This document shows, piece by piece, positions 1-6,172 of a stretch of DNA of 11,104 nucleotides; position 1 is the stretch's first letter, and every line of letters begins with the position of its first letter. The notes beneath the pieces were generated by a model that saw only the letters and a program-made list of their open reading frames with translations, did not search any database and was not told the DNA's origin. The position numbers and the translations under genes were made by a program. This DNA comes from an uncultured Bdellovibrionales bacterium. GTDB lineage: Bacteria > Bdellovibrionota > FAC87 > UBA2466. Location: assembly GCA_937903155.1 (NCBI GenBank), contig CALCZU010000116.1, forward strand, positions 1 to 11,104, given 5' to 3'.

Positions 1-266
1 GTTTTAACTGCTTCATACTCATAAATTAACTTCTAGAATGAGTCTGATGAGACGAGAAAGAGAAATCCGCAAGTGAACTTCCGACTTCTAATGGTTCCTC
101 ACTGATAACTTAATAGCTGGCTATTTGTGGCCTCTCGGAATCCTTGGGGCAATGTCTTTTTGTTGATTTCGCACAGCAAAATCTGAGATGAATAAATTAA
201 ACGAGATGAGGTAGAATTCTTCTCTCTTCCAAAACTCACAAAGGAATCGTGAATCCTTTCTTCGTT
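1..266. other. Left-edge region without a recognisable gene
   Basis: Stops occur early in all frames at the left edge, so no gene enters from outside. A minus-strand reading frame over 99-335 is not believable, because its N-terminal part is the translation of the dispersed repeat that begins at 267. A small inverted repeat (AAAGGA at 240-245, TCCTTT at 254-259, 8-base loop) lies just before that repeat. I see no RNA gene, transposase remnant or convincing promoter here. Confidence 0.6.
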
Positions 267-443
267 CAGCGAGATTGCTTCGTCACTTCGTTCCTCGCAA
301 AGACGGGTGGTTTCGTTGCTACGAGAAGAGGTCATAAAAATTAGAAATTGTTCCGTCTTAGCCTACGGCTGAGCCGCGACAAGGGGATACGGAACACTAA
401 AGAATGGCCCTTGCCGCGGCGGAGCTCGAAGAGCGGAGATGGG
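267..443 (+). repeat. Dispersed modular repeat, left copy
   Basis: Three blocks recur in the same order, on the opposite strand, at 10674-10874. Block A (267-308) matches 10833-10874 at 40 of 42 bases. Block B (344-359) matches 10763-10778 at all 16. Block C (410-443) matches 10674-10707 at 33 of 34. The spacers between blocks have diverged. TGTTCCGT (349-356) and ACGGAACA (389-396) form an 8-base inverted repeat, and CTTAGCC-TAC-GGCTGAG (357-373) forms a smaller stem inside it. Block A resembles a repeat seen across many bacterial genomes whose translations (CEERSDEAIS, LRGAKRRSNL) are often mis-annotated as proteins; this is from memory. There is no transposase, and mobility is not shown. 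Confidence 0.85.
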
Positions 444-512
444 ACAATTTTTAATTTTTATGCCCGTCCAGTAAGATGTTAGTCTCGGTATTCAAGAAAA
501 AGAGAAATAAAA

Positions 513-965
513 TTGGTAACGAGTAGACGCGCAAAGACTGAAGAATCAAAGTTTTTAAGTGAGCTAGCGCTCCGTTCGAAAGCATTCTGGCCTTATCACC
601 CTGATTATCTCGTTAAATGTGTTGATGCTCTGGCTTTGACGGAAAAAGACATCGCGGAGTGGCCAGTGTATGTGGCGGAGTTTCGGGAAGAAGTTGTGGG
701 TTTCTTCGCCCTTAAACATATCTCTAACGAGGATCGATTGGACCACCTGTGGATTGATCCCAGATTTATTCGAAAAGGAATCGGCCGATTTTTATTTTTA
801 AAAGCCATTGAAGAAGCCAAGAACCTAGGATGGCTTAAATTTCGGATTGCCGCAGAACCTTATGCTTTAGATTTTTACTCAAAAATGGGAACCGTCCACA
901 TCGGCGAAATTCAATCCAGAATTAAACCGGACCTCTTTCTTCCTCACTTGGAGTTCATTCTTTAA
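513..965 (+). CDS. GNAT-family N-acetyltransferase
   Basis: The 150-residue product fits a single GNAT (Gcn5-related) acetyltransferase domain, which transfers an acetyl group from acetyl-CoA to an amine; the substrate cannot be inferred. The N-terminal LALRSKAFW segment (residues 18-26) resembles the LRSKAHW segment of many small GNATs. The strand around residues 76-83 (LDHLWIDP) leads into the acetyl-CoA loop RKGIGR (87-92), followed by a helix and the AEPYALDFYSKMG segment (114-126), typical of motif B. There is no ATG in the first part of the frame. The TTG at 513 is used because an in-frame stop lies at 480-482, and the preceding bases are purine-rich without a strong ribosome site. No signal peptide, so cytoplasmic. 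It may be read through into the next gene, since no terminator is visible after it. Confidence 0.85.
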   Translation: MVTSRRAKTEESKFLSELALRSKAFWPYHPDYLVKCVDALALTEKDIAEWPVYVAEFREEVVGFFALKHISNEDRLDHLWIDPRFIRKGIGRFLFLKAIEEAKNLGWLKFRIAAEPYALDFYSKMGTVHIGEIQSRIKPDLFLPHLEFIL

Positions 966-1066
966 TCGATCTAAGAGACGAATTGTGAGGAAAACTTCAT
1001 GTTTTGAAATTGCTCATCCGTAGTCTGCAAAATGCCGAAGAGAAAATAGTATTTTGGATGCTTAAA

Positions 1067-2425
1067 ATGAAGATTAAAATGCAGTTTTTCATTTGTGGTC
1101 TTGTTTTATTCTTATCGTGTTTGGCGTGTGCGCAAGATGCAGAAAAAAAATTTGATGTCGATGAAATTAAGCGACTGGTTCTAAAACATGATCTGCGGAA
1201 AATTGATGAACTTCTGCCTTATCTGCCAGAATCCCTCCGATCTCATTTCACGTTAAAACACTTTAGCGAAAGTTCCCAAAAAGCGAAGCCCGAGGCACCT
1301 CGCGCGATTCTCTTTGGAGAAGACGCGGAATTGATCGTGGCTTTTAACGGAGATCCGAAACTCCGAGGATTTAACAGTTTTGAGATGATTCAGTTCAAAA
1401 AGGGGCAATTCGAATTCCACGAAATTGTCTTTCCTAAGAATCCCAAAGACGGGAAAGCCGAAATATCCAAAGCAAATCCTAACCGTTGTCTGGACTGCCA
1501 TGGAACTCCTCCTAGACCAATCTGGGACAGTTACTTCACATGGCCGGGCACCTATGGTTCCGTTGATGATGGAATCATGAAAGAAACCGAAGAAGGAAAA
1601 AATTTCCTGAATTTTGCTGCCAAGGGGCCTTCTCATGCACGATACAAGCATTTGAAATTTCCAGATTCCAAAAGCAATCCATTTTCCCCTTACTACGAAT
1701 CTCATTCAACGAGAACCGGTGTTGAAGTAGACAAAACGGCGAATAATCGGATTCTTAAATTCACTCCGAACACGCGCTTTAGCATGCTTCTGTCACGTTT
1801 GAGCGCAAGAACAATTGCCAATGAATTAGCGAATCTTCCGGAATTTAAGAAGTACGGCGCTTACTATCTTTACCATCAACTCGCCTGCAGGATAACGAAA
1901 CTGAAAAACGAACATTACGAGGCGATGAAGAAATTGGATGAACACCTGGTGGACCCTTCCATCACGGATACCAAAAAACGGGAATGGGCAGCCAATGTTC
2001 AACTGGGAAAAATATTCGATGCGGATTCAAAAGGCGGAGCGAACGGTCCGAGTGCATTAAGCTATTTTGATGGAATAAAAAGTACTCGCCACTATGTGAA
2101 TGGGTGGTTTGCAAACGCAGTATCACAAAACAACCCGGGGATGAAAGAGCTCCTTGCAACGCAATTGCATGGACTCGAATCGAAATTGAAAGAATATTCA
2201 AACCTAATGACGAAGGAAGAGGCGCAAAAACTGGATGCTTCCGGAATCGCTTGGGACATCACCTTTCCGGAGGATAAAGCAGAAATGGAAAAATTTATGG
2301 AAAACAAGAAAAAACTCTGCCTCCTCATCGGCGACGCGATTGTGAAAGCCGTAAAAAACGCGACAGAAAAAGAACTTGAAGCTAATCAACATCAGCCCAA
2401 TTCAACGGGCGGGAAAAGCCACTAA
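1067..2425 (+). CDS. Exported protein with a single CXXCH haem-binding motif
   Basis: From ATG 1067 the product is about 452 residues. A short basic N-terminus (MKIK) and a hydrophobic core end in ACA-QD (predicted cleavage after residue 22), so it should be exported through Sec and cut by signal peptidase I. The frame is open upstream to a TTG at 1004, and ATG 1058 is also possible; 1067 is chosen because the signal peptide then begins normally. CLDCH (residues 141-145, bases 1487-1501) is the c-type haem attachment motif, followed by GTPPRPIWDSYFTWPGTYG. Similar segments occur, as I remember them, in uncharacterised proteins of Bdellovibrio and Leptospira. The rest is mostly helical and not a standard cytochrome fold. 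The axial sixth ligand cannot be assigned. Electron transfer or peroxidase-like activity is only a guess. Confidence 0.75.
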   Translation: MKIKMQFFICGLVLFLSCLACAQDAEKKFDVDEIKRLVLKHDLRKIDELLPYLPESLRSHFTLKHFSESSQKAKPEAPRAILFGEDAELIVAFNGDPKLRGFNSFEMIQFKKGQFEFHEIVFPKNPKDGKAEISKANPNRCLDCHGTPPRPIWDSYFTWPGTYGSVDDGIMKETEEGKNFLNFAAKGPSHARYKHLKFPDSKSNPFSPYYESHSTRTGVEVDKTANNRILKFTPNTRFSMLLSRLSARTIANELANLPEFKKYGAYYLYHQLACRITKLKNEHYEAMKKLDEHLVDPSITDTKKREWAANVQLGKIFDADSKGGANGPSALSYFDGIKSTRHYVNGWFANAVSQNNPGMKELLATQLHGLESKLKEYSNLMTKEEAQKLDASGIAWDITFPEDKAEMEKFMENKKKLCLLIGDAIVKAVKNATEKELEANQHQPNSTGGKSH

Positions 2426-2482
2426 TGCGGTTCGAGATGTGTTCCCAATGGGTCAAAAAAGCCACGTAAAAACTTTAAGCAC

Positions 2483-2499
2483 TGTCTAAGCATTTGACA
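2483..2499. promoter_or_regulatory. 17-base near-palindrome, candidate activator site (copy 1)
   Basis: TGTCTAAGCATTTGACA reads as TGTCTAA, three bases, TTTGACA; the arms pair at 6 of 7 positions. A copy with 15 of 17 identical bases lies at 5995-6011. Each is about 100-120 bases upstream of a sigma-54-type promoter, the usual place for an enhancer-binding protein. The TTGACA inside it could be a sigma-70 -35 box, but no -10 hexamer is found at 16-18 bases. Confidence 0.45.
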
Positions 2500-2596
2500 C
2501 CGAGAAGAGATTTATCAATCCACGCAGTTATCGGAATACAGGCTAAAGATGCAGATTGTGGGGAAAATATTTTAAGAGTTTCGTGCCTAGAATGCT

Positions 2597-2613
2597 TAGG
2601 CAATTCTTTTGCA
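2597..2613 (+). promoter_or_regulatory. Candidate sigma-54 (RpoN) promoter of the glycine-rich operon
   Basis: TAGGC and TTGCA boxes with exact GG-N10-GC spacing (GG 2599-2600, GC 2611-2612). Only the second base of the -24 box departs from TTGGC. The predicted transcription start is near 2624, 11 bases before the ATG at 2635. The -24 box also forms the right arm of a 6-base inverted repeat (TGCCTA 2584-2589, TAGGCA 2597-2602), which could be a repressor site over the promoter. Confidence 0.6.
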
Positions 2614-2634
2614 GTATTTAGTTAGTAAGATTTT

Positions 2635-4326
2635 ATGTTTTTAGGACCAAAAGGATTAAACTTGCGGGATTCATTTACGAAATTACAGATTGTGAAGACT
2701 CTCCTTCTAATTGGGATAGTGTTTATTCCTTGTACAGGATTTTCAGAAAGTCCGGATAAGCCGACTCACGTTGATACCGATCCGCCTGTGGTTGATGTTC
2801 CAAGCCCTGTTTCACCGAAATCTATTCCTGCGACAGGAGTCGACTCATTTCTTGAAACGCGCCCAGAAATAAAAAGCGGTTTAGAAGCTTTATCGAAAAC
2901 CAAAGAGGGCCGAGACCAGATTAAAGCATTCATCGGTGGGATTGGGCGTTTGGCGGCGATGGTAGAAAGTTCTGCAAACAAAGGTGAGCAGGTTCCAGAG
3001 ACAGAATACAGTACGCTGGTTGAGTCTTTGAGGCTCCAGACGAAAGAGCAAAAGGAGAAGGCAGCTGCGCAATTAAAAAGCATGGTTACCCAAGATGGCG
3101 TTAAACAACCGTTGGGCGAGCTTGCTCGCACCGGACTCAGAAACATTACCTCTGAACTTCAAAAACGTTACGCTCCCGGTGGAACCGGAGAGCAAACTGA
3201 ACCCGGCGTAGCAGGTACCAAACCTGATCCGAAAGATCCCAACGCGCCCAAGGATCCCAAACTCGCACAAAAACCACCCGAAACGCCTGAAGAGAAAAAG
3301 GCACGACAAGTGGAAGAAGAACTTCAAGCGTTGCGAAAAGCGGCTTTGCAAAGAGACCTCATTCGTTCGGCACAGGAAGATCGCGCCAAGAAAAATGGTG
3401 GATCAGGTGGCGGCGGCGGTGGTGGCGGTGGAAAAGACGGCGGTGCCGGTGGCGGAGGAAGTCCTCCTGAATTTGGAAGACTCTCAGGTGATAACGATTT
3501 AGCTAGAAAAGCAGAAGAGCATAAGAATACAAAGCCCGATCCTAAATTCTCTGAGACTCGTGGCCTTCTGGGCGATAATAATAATTTTGGAAAAAGTGAC
3601 AATCAGTCGAGTATTAAAGATCCCTTCAAAAAAGATGATAAAGAAGGCGGCGGAATTAAAATTCCTGAAACTCGATTAAAGAAGTCTGAAGATTTGGCGA
3701 AAACGCCTGAGAAAAAAACCGAAGGCGGAGCCGGTGCGACGGATCCCACTTCTCCAGAGGCATTTCAAGGTCAAGGACCGACTCCCGGTTATAGTACCGG
3801 TCTCACACTCTCGGGTCCTTCGAATGTTCCCGGTTTAGTGACTCCTCCAAATCCCGCAGCATTGTTAGCAGCAGCGGCTGCCGCAGACGGTGGGGGCGGC
3901 GGTGGCGATGGTGGAAATCCATTTGCGGGTTCTAACGTCAAAGGCGGCGGAGGTGGTGGTGGAGCTGGTGGCGGTGGAGGAGGCGAGGGCGGTCCTTTCA
4001 ATCTCACCGAAAGCTATGGAGCGGCGGGTCCTGGCGGCGCACCTTTTAGAAAAATTTCTCCAGAGTCGGGTGCGAGTACCGACGGCGACAGTGTTGAGAG
4101 TTCGCCTTCTGTTGCGACAAACGATTTTAAAAAGAAAGGTTCTATCCTCGACCAAATTATCACTTTAGGTCCGAGCGATGAAGAACGTTTAAAAGATCTG
4201 GGAGTCATGGCTTTTGTGGCTCGTAAGGAAAGAATCTGTCTTCCATCAGGTCGTGAAATTTTAGAACGCTGTCGCAATCAAACCCGCATCAATCGCAGCG
4301 TCACGGTTGGAGACGATAGCTTATGA
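2635..4326 (+). CDS. Exported low-complexity protein with polyglycine tracts, function unknown
   Basis: The product has 563 residues and I do not recognise the family. A hydrophobic stretch at about 21-33 (TLLLIGIVFIPCT) followed by GFSES looks like a signal peptide. The N-terminal region is long from ATG 2635; a GTG at 2692 (MKTLLLIG) would give a more compact signal, but neither has a strong ribosome site. Residues 60-160 are helical and charged. Residues 185-215 are rich in K, P and D (DPKDPNAPKDP), and 215-252 are likely coiled coil. Glycine tracts lie at 255-275 and 419-453, the second preceded by six alanines. The C-terminal 60 residues (LGPSDEERLKDLGV onwards) are ordered, with two cysteines. 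The stop overlaps the next start as ATGA, so translation is probably coupled. A structural or surface role is possible but not shown. Confidence 0.75.
   Translation: MFLGPKGLNLRDSFTKLQIVKTLLLIGIVFIPCTGFSESPDKPTHVDTDPPVVDVPSPVSPKSIPATGVDSFLETRPEIKSGLEALSKTKEGRDQIKAFIGGIGRLAAMVESSANKGEQVPETEYSTLVESLRLQTKEQKEKAAAQLKSMVTQDGVKQPLGELARTGLRNITSELQKRYAPGGTGEQTEPGVAGTKPDPKDPNAPKDPKLAQKPPETPEEKKARQVEEELQALRKAALQRDLIRSAQEDRAKKNGGSGGGGGGGGGKDGGAGGGGSPPEFGRLSGDNDLARKAEEHKNTKPDPKFSETRGLLGDNNNFGKSDNQSSIKDPFKKDDKEGGGIKIPETRLKKSEDLAKTPEKKTEGGAGATDPTSPEAFQGQGPTPGYSTGLTLSGPSNVPGLVTPPNPAALLAAAAAADGGGGGGDGGNPFAGSNVKGGGGGGGAGGGGGGEGGPFNLTESYGAAGPGGAPFRKISPESGASTDGDSVESSPSVATNDFKKKGSILDQIITLGPSDEERLKDLGVMAFVARKERICLPSGREILERCRNQTRINRSVTVGDDSL
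3397..3459 (+). repeat. Glycine codon tract 1
   Basis: Codes for residues 255-275 of the protein at 2635. Of 21 codons, 17 are GGN, broken by S, K, D and A. GGC, GGT and GGA are mixed, so it is not a pure trinucleotide run. This argues for selection on the protein rather than simple slippage. Confidence 0.85.
3889..3993 (+). repeat. Glycine codon tract 2
   Basis: Codes for residues 419-453 of the protein at 2635: two glycine blocks (419-427 and 437-453) either side of NPFAGSNVK, following a six-alanine run (412-417). Synonymous glycine codons are mixed, as in tract 1. The opposite strand reads as a long polyproline frame, which is a shadow. Confidence 0.85.
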
Positions 4327-5279
4327 AATGGGGCGCGGCCTTTTTTTTATTCCTGCTGTATTCGTTGTGTCTTCACGCCGAAAGTGCAGATAGAGCGAGT
4401 GACGCCAACAATGCCAAAAACCAAGGCGATACCGGTGCGCTTTTTTCAGCCGCGCTAGGATCTGCGATGGTTGCGCGCGCATTGCCGCTCCTCGCGAGCA
4501 TAAACCCTTCCGACGTTGCAGCAGGCGCCGATTTGATGGCGAAAGCAGGGCTCGAATTTGCGCAAACAGCAGCGATGGCCGCCAGTGCCTCTAAAAATCG
4601 AGATCAAAGAGACACTCTTTTACGAAATGAACAATTGGGAGGAAACGAATCCCTCGCTCGTAACCCCAGTTCGACCGGAAATCTCCAGTCCCCAGGATTA
4701 GATCAGTTTCTCAAAAATCGCGGAGTGGATGAAACCACCTTTAAAAATAATCTCATCAATGGGGCATATTCAAAGACCGAAGATGTTTTAAGTGCACTCA
4801 ATATGAGTGGACGAGTGGGAGAGAACGACTTAAGGCGCGGAGAAAAAGCCGCGGATAGGATTTTAAAGGAGATAGCTTCTGATAAAAACGCTCCAGACAC
4901 CGCGTCTGCAAGCGCCTCCGGAGATGAAAGAGCTCCTACTTCAAGTCCTGCGAGCAGCGAGGCCACAAAGGGCGATGAAAAAGAAAAGAAAGACGGGCCT
5001 CTCGAATTTATTCCGCTCTTCGAAGAGGGAAGAAGAGATAAAAATAAACACTCAGACGATGGTTTTGAGAATTTTATGAATTCAGAAATGTTTAAAAAAG
5101 CCGCCGCTACAGGTTTTAGTCCGGGACTTGCCGAACGCAAACTTCACGAGTCTGAGATTATCCTCGAGAAGTCAAATATCTATCCGGCGACAGGCCGCGG
5201 ACAAATTTTTCAAATCGCTCACCGAAATTATCGGGAGTACTCCAAGTGGAGAAAAAATCAAAAAAATCGACCGAATTAA
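4323..5279 (+). CDS. Exported protein of unknown function, partner of the glycine-rich protein
   Basis: The product has 318 residues and I do not recognise the family. A clear Sec signal peptide (MKWGAAFFLFLLYSLCLHA, cleavage near residue 19) is followed by an alanine-rich helical region (about 38-90, GALFSAALGSAMVARALPLLA). A polar middle (180-235) is rich in S, A, D, E and K. The C-terminal segment (300-313) has the pattern GQIFQIAHRNYREYSKW; I recall similar IF/LFE-x3-RY tails in other exported Bdellovibrio-type proteins, but this is a weak memory. The ATG overlaps the upstream TGA by four bases, so the two proteins are probably made in fixed ratio and may act together. The stop overlaps that of the convergent gene at 5276 through the bases TTAA. 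Confidence 0.75.
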   Translation: MKWGAAFFLFLLYSLCLHAESADRASDANNAKNQGDTGALFSAALGSAMVARALPLLASINPSDVAAGADLMAKAGLEFAQTAAMAASASKNRDQRDTLLRNEQLGGNESLARNPSSTGNLQSPGLDQFLKNRGVDETTFKNNLINGAYSKTEDVLSALNMSGRVGENDLRRGEKAADRILKEIASDKNAPDTASASASGDERAPTSSPASSEATKGDEKEKKDGPLEFIPLFEEGRRDKNKHSDDGFENFMNSEMFKKAAATGFSPGLAERKLHESEIILEKSNIYPATGRGQIFQIAHRNYREYSKWRKNQKNRPN

Positions 5280-5902
5280 AATTGTTTTTTAACAGAATGA
5301 ACGCGGGACTTTTGCGAAAGTTCCGTCATATGCTGTTTTGCAAAATCTTCCATGTAAGAATGAGCGAAGTGCCAAGTAGATACAACAAGAAGCACCGCAA
5401 AAAGCCCAACGACGGCGGTTTCGACATGAGTGAGCGAAAACTGCTCACGAATCGCGAAGTAACCTAAAAGGATTCCCCAGAAGTAGAGAAAGAAACTCGC
5501 GGTTCCCATCCATAAAAAAGCGTCCTGTAAGTGGTTCGCGGTATAGCCTGCAAGAATCATCGTAAAGACGACTGCGAGACGTCGGAATAAGACGCGTTTG
5601 CTATTCTTGCTTCCGAAGAAGCTTCCGACGGTCCAAATGAGTTGAGCGACGAGATAGCTTCCGACAAGCATAAAGAGGAGCTTTGCGGCGACAACCACCC
5701 AGAGAATGAGGTCATAGTTAAAGCCCGTCGTCTGAGAAATCACTCGAGAGTAGATTTCATAGAGGGAATGTTGTCTTCCCACGTGCGCTTCTACGGCTGT
5801 TACGACCAAAAACGTGAAGAGAATCATCCAATGGTGGGTCGACCATTGAAGTTGGTTCACAAACTCTTTAGGTCTTACAAAAAAGCGAATTCCTTGTTTC
5901 AC
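5276..5902 (-). CDS. Integral membrane protein with five predicted helices
   Basis: The product has 208 residues and is strongly hydrophobic. Probable membrane helices lie at about 25-41, 63-96 (long, possibly broken), 108-124, 128-150 and 160-179. A short amphipathic N-terminus (FFVRPKEFVNQL) precedes them and a basic tail (VHSVKKQF) ends the protein. The five-helix layout with an RPKEF-like lead resembles bacterial Yip1-domain proteins, but I cannot confirm that from sequence alone. The GTG start is supported by AAGGAG eight bases upstream. Expression may depend on a sigma-54-like promoter at 5947-5962 whose spacing is one base short. The gene is convergent with 4323-5279, and the two stop codons share TTAA. 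Confidence 0.8.
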   Translation of the reverse strand: MKQGIRFFVRPKEFVNQLQWSTHHWMILFTFLVVTAVEAHVGRQHSLYEIYSRVISQTTGFNYDLILWVVVAAKLLFMLVGSYLVAQLIWTVGSFFGSKNSKRVLFRRLAVVFTMILAGYTANHLQDAFLWMGTASFFLYFWGILLGYFAIREQFSLTHVETAVVGLFAVLLVVSTWHFAHSYMEDFAKQHMTELSQKSRVHSVKKQF

Positions 5903-5910
5903 GGTAACGG

Positions 5911-5916
5911 CTCCTT
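5911..5916 (-). promoter_or_regulatory. Ribosome binding site fixing the GTG start at 5902
   Basis: AAGGAG on the minus strand, eight bases before GTG 5900-5902. It is the strongest Shine-Dalgarno match on the minus strand here, and it decides in favour of a GTG start. Confidence 0.8.
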
Positions 5917-5946
5917 AAAAAGGCATCAGGCCTTACTTGAGAAGAT

Positions 5947-5962
5947 TGCAAGCCCATGCCAA
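5947..5962 (-). promoter_or_regulatory. Sigma-54-like promoter with short spacing
   Basis: On the minus strand TTGGCA and TTGCA are both perfect boxes, but GG and GC are nine bases apart instead of ten. The implied transcription start is near 5936, giving a 34-base leader that contains AAGGAG. Sigma-54 is strict about spacing, so the site may be weak or inactive. Confidence 0.3.
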
Positions 5963-5994
5963 TGAGATTCACGCACAATGGGGGTGCATTTCAG

Positions 5995-6011
5995 TGTCTA
6001 AAGATTTGACA
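5995..6011. promoter_or_regulatory. 17-base near-palindrome, candidate activator site (copy 2)
   Basis: TGTCTAAAGATTTGACA differs from the copy at 2483-2499 at two central bases. It lies 119 bases upstream of the GG of the promoter at 6129-6145, in the region between divergent genes, so it could serve both. An 8-base inverted repeat (TCAGTGTC 5991-5998, GACACTGA 6064-6071) partly overlaps it. Confidence 0.45.
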
Positions 6012-6128
6012 GTTTGCCGTATTCTCCGAGTGTATAAAGATGATTCAGTCGCTCTAAAACCTCGACACTGATCTCCAATTGTGAAAAACAAAACCTGAAT
6101 CATTTCACGTATTCCGACGGTCTTCACG

Positions 6129-6145
6129 TTGGCATTCGTTCTGCA
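6129..6145 (+). promoter_or_regulatory. Candidate sigma-54 promoter of the propeller lipoprotein
   Basis: TTGGCA and CTGCA boxes with exact GG-N10-GC spacing (GG 6131-6132, GC 6143-6144). The predicted transcription start is near 6156, so the ATG at 6158 would have no room for a ribosome site. The GAGG at 6163-6166 serves the ATG at 6173. Confidence 0.6.
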
Positions 6146-6172
6146 TCTATAAAAGGCATGACGAGGTTTACG

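Noticed and set aside
44..66. CTGATGA followed by GAAA, resembling a hammerhead ribozyme core
   Set aside because: The bases between them cannot form stem II, and no stem I or III partners were found.
99..335. Minus-strand reading frame of 78 residues
   Set aside because: Its N-terminal part (CEERSDEAIS) is the translation of repeat block A; no ribosome site and no recognisable domain.
2584..2610. TGCCTA-N7-TAGGCA followed by ATTCTTTT as an intrinsic terminator
   Set aside because: Only six base pairs with a mixed tail, over 150 bases after the previous stop, and overlapping the sigma-54 promoter, which explains the bases better.
3324..4007. Minus-strand frames with long polyproline runs
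   Set aside because: They are the complement of the glycine tracts of the real gene and have no independent support.
5305..5324. GGGACTTT-TGCG-AAAGTTCC hairpin as a terminator for the plus-strand operon
   Set aside because: One mismatched pair and no T-run after it in either direction; it lies inside the opposing coding sequence.
5642..5965. Plus-strand frame opposite the membrane protein gene
   Set aside because: The minus strand has membrane helices, a strong ribosome site and a full-length frame; this one has no domain.
6006..6038. TTGACA plus TATAAA as a sigma-70 promoter of the lipoprotein
   Set aside because: The spacing is 21 bases, too long, and the leader would be over 100 bases; the sigma-54 site fits the start better.
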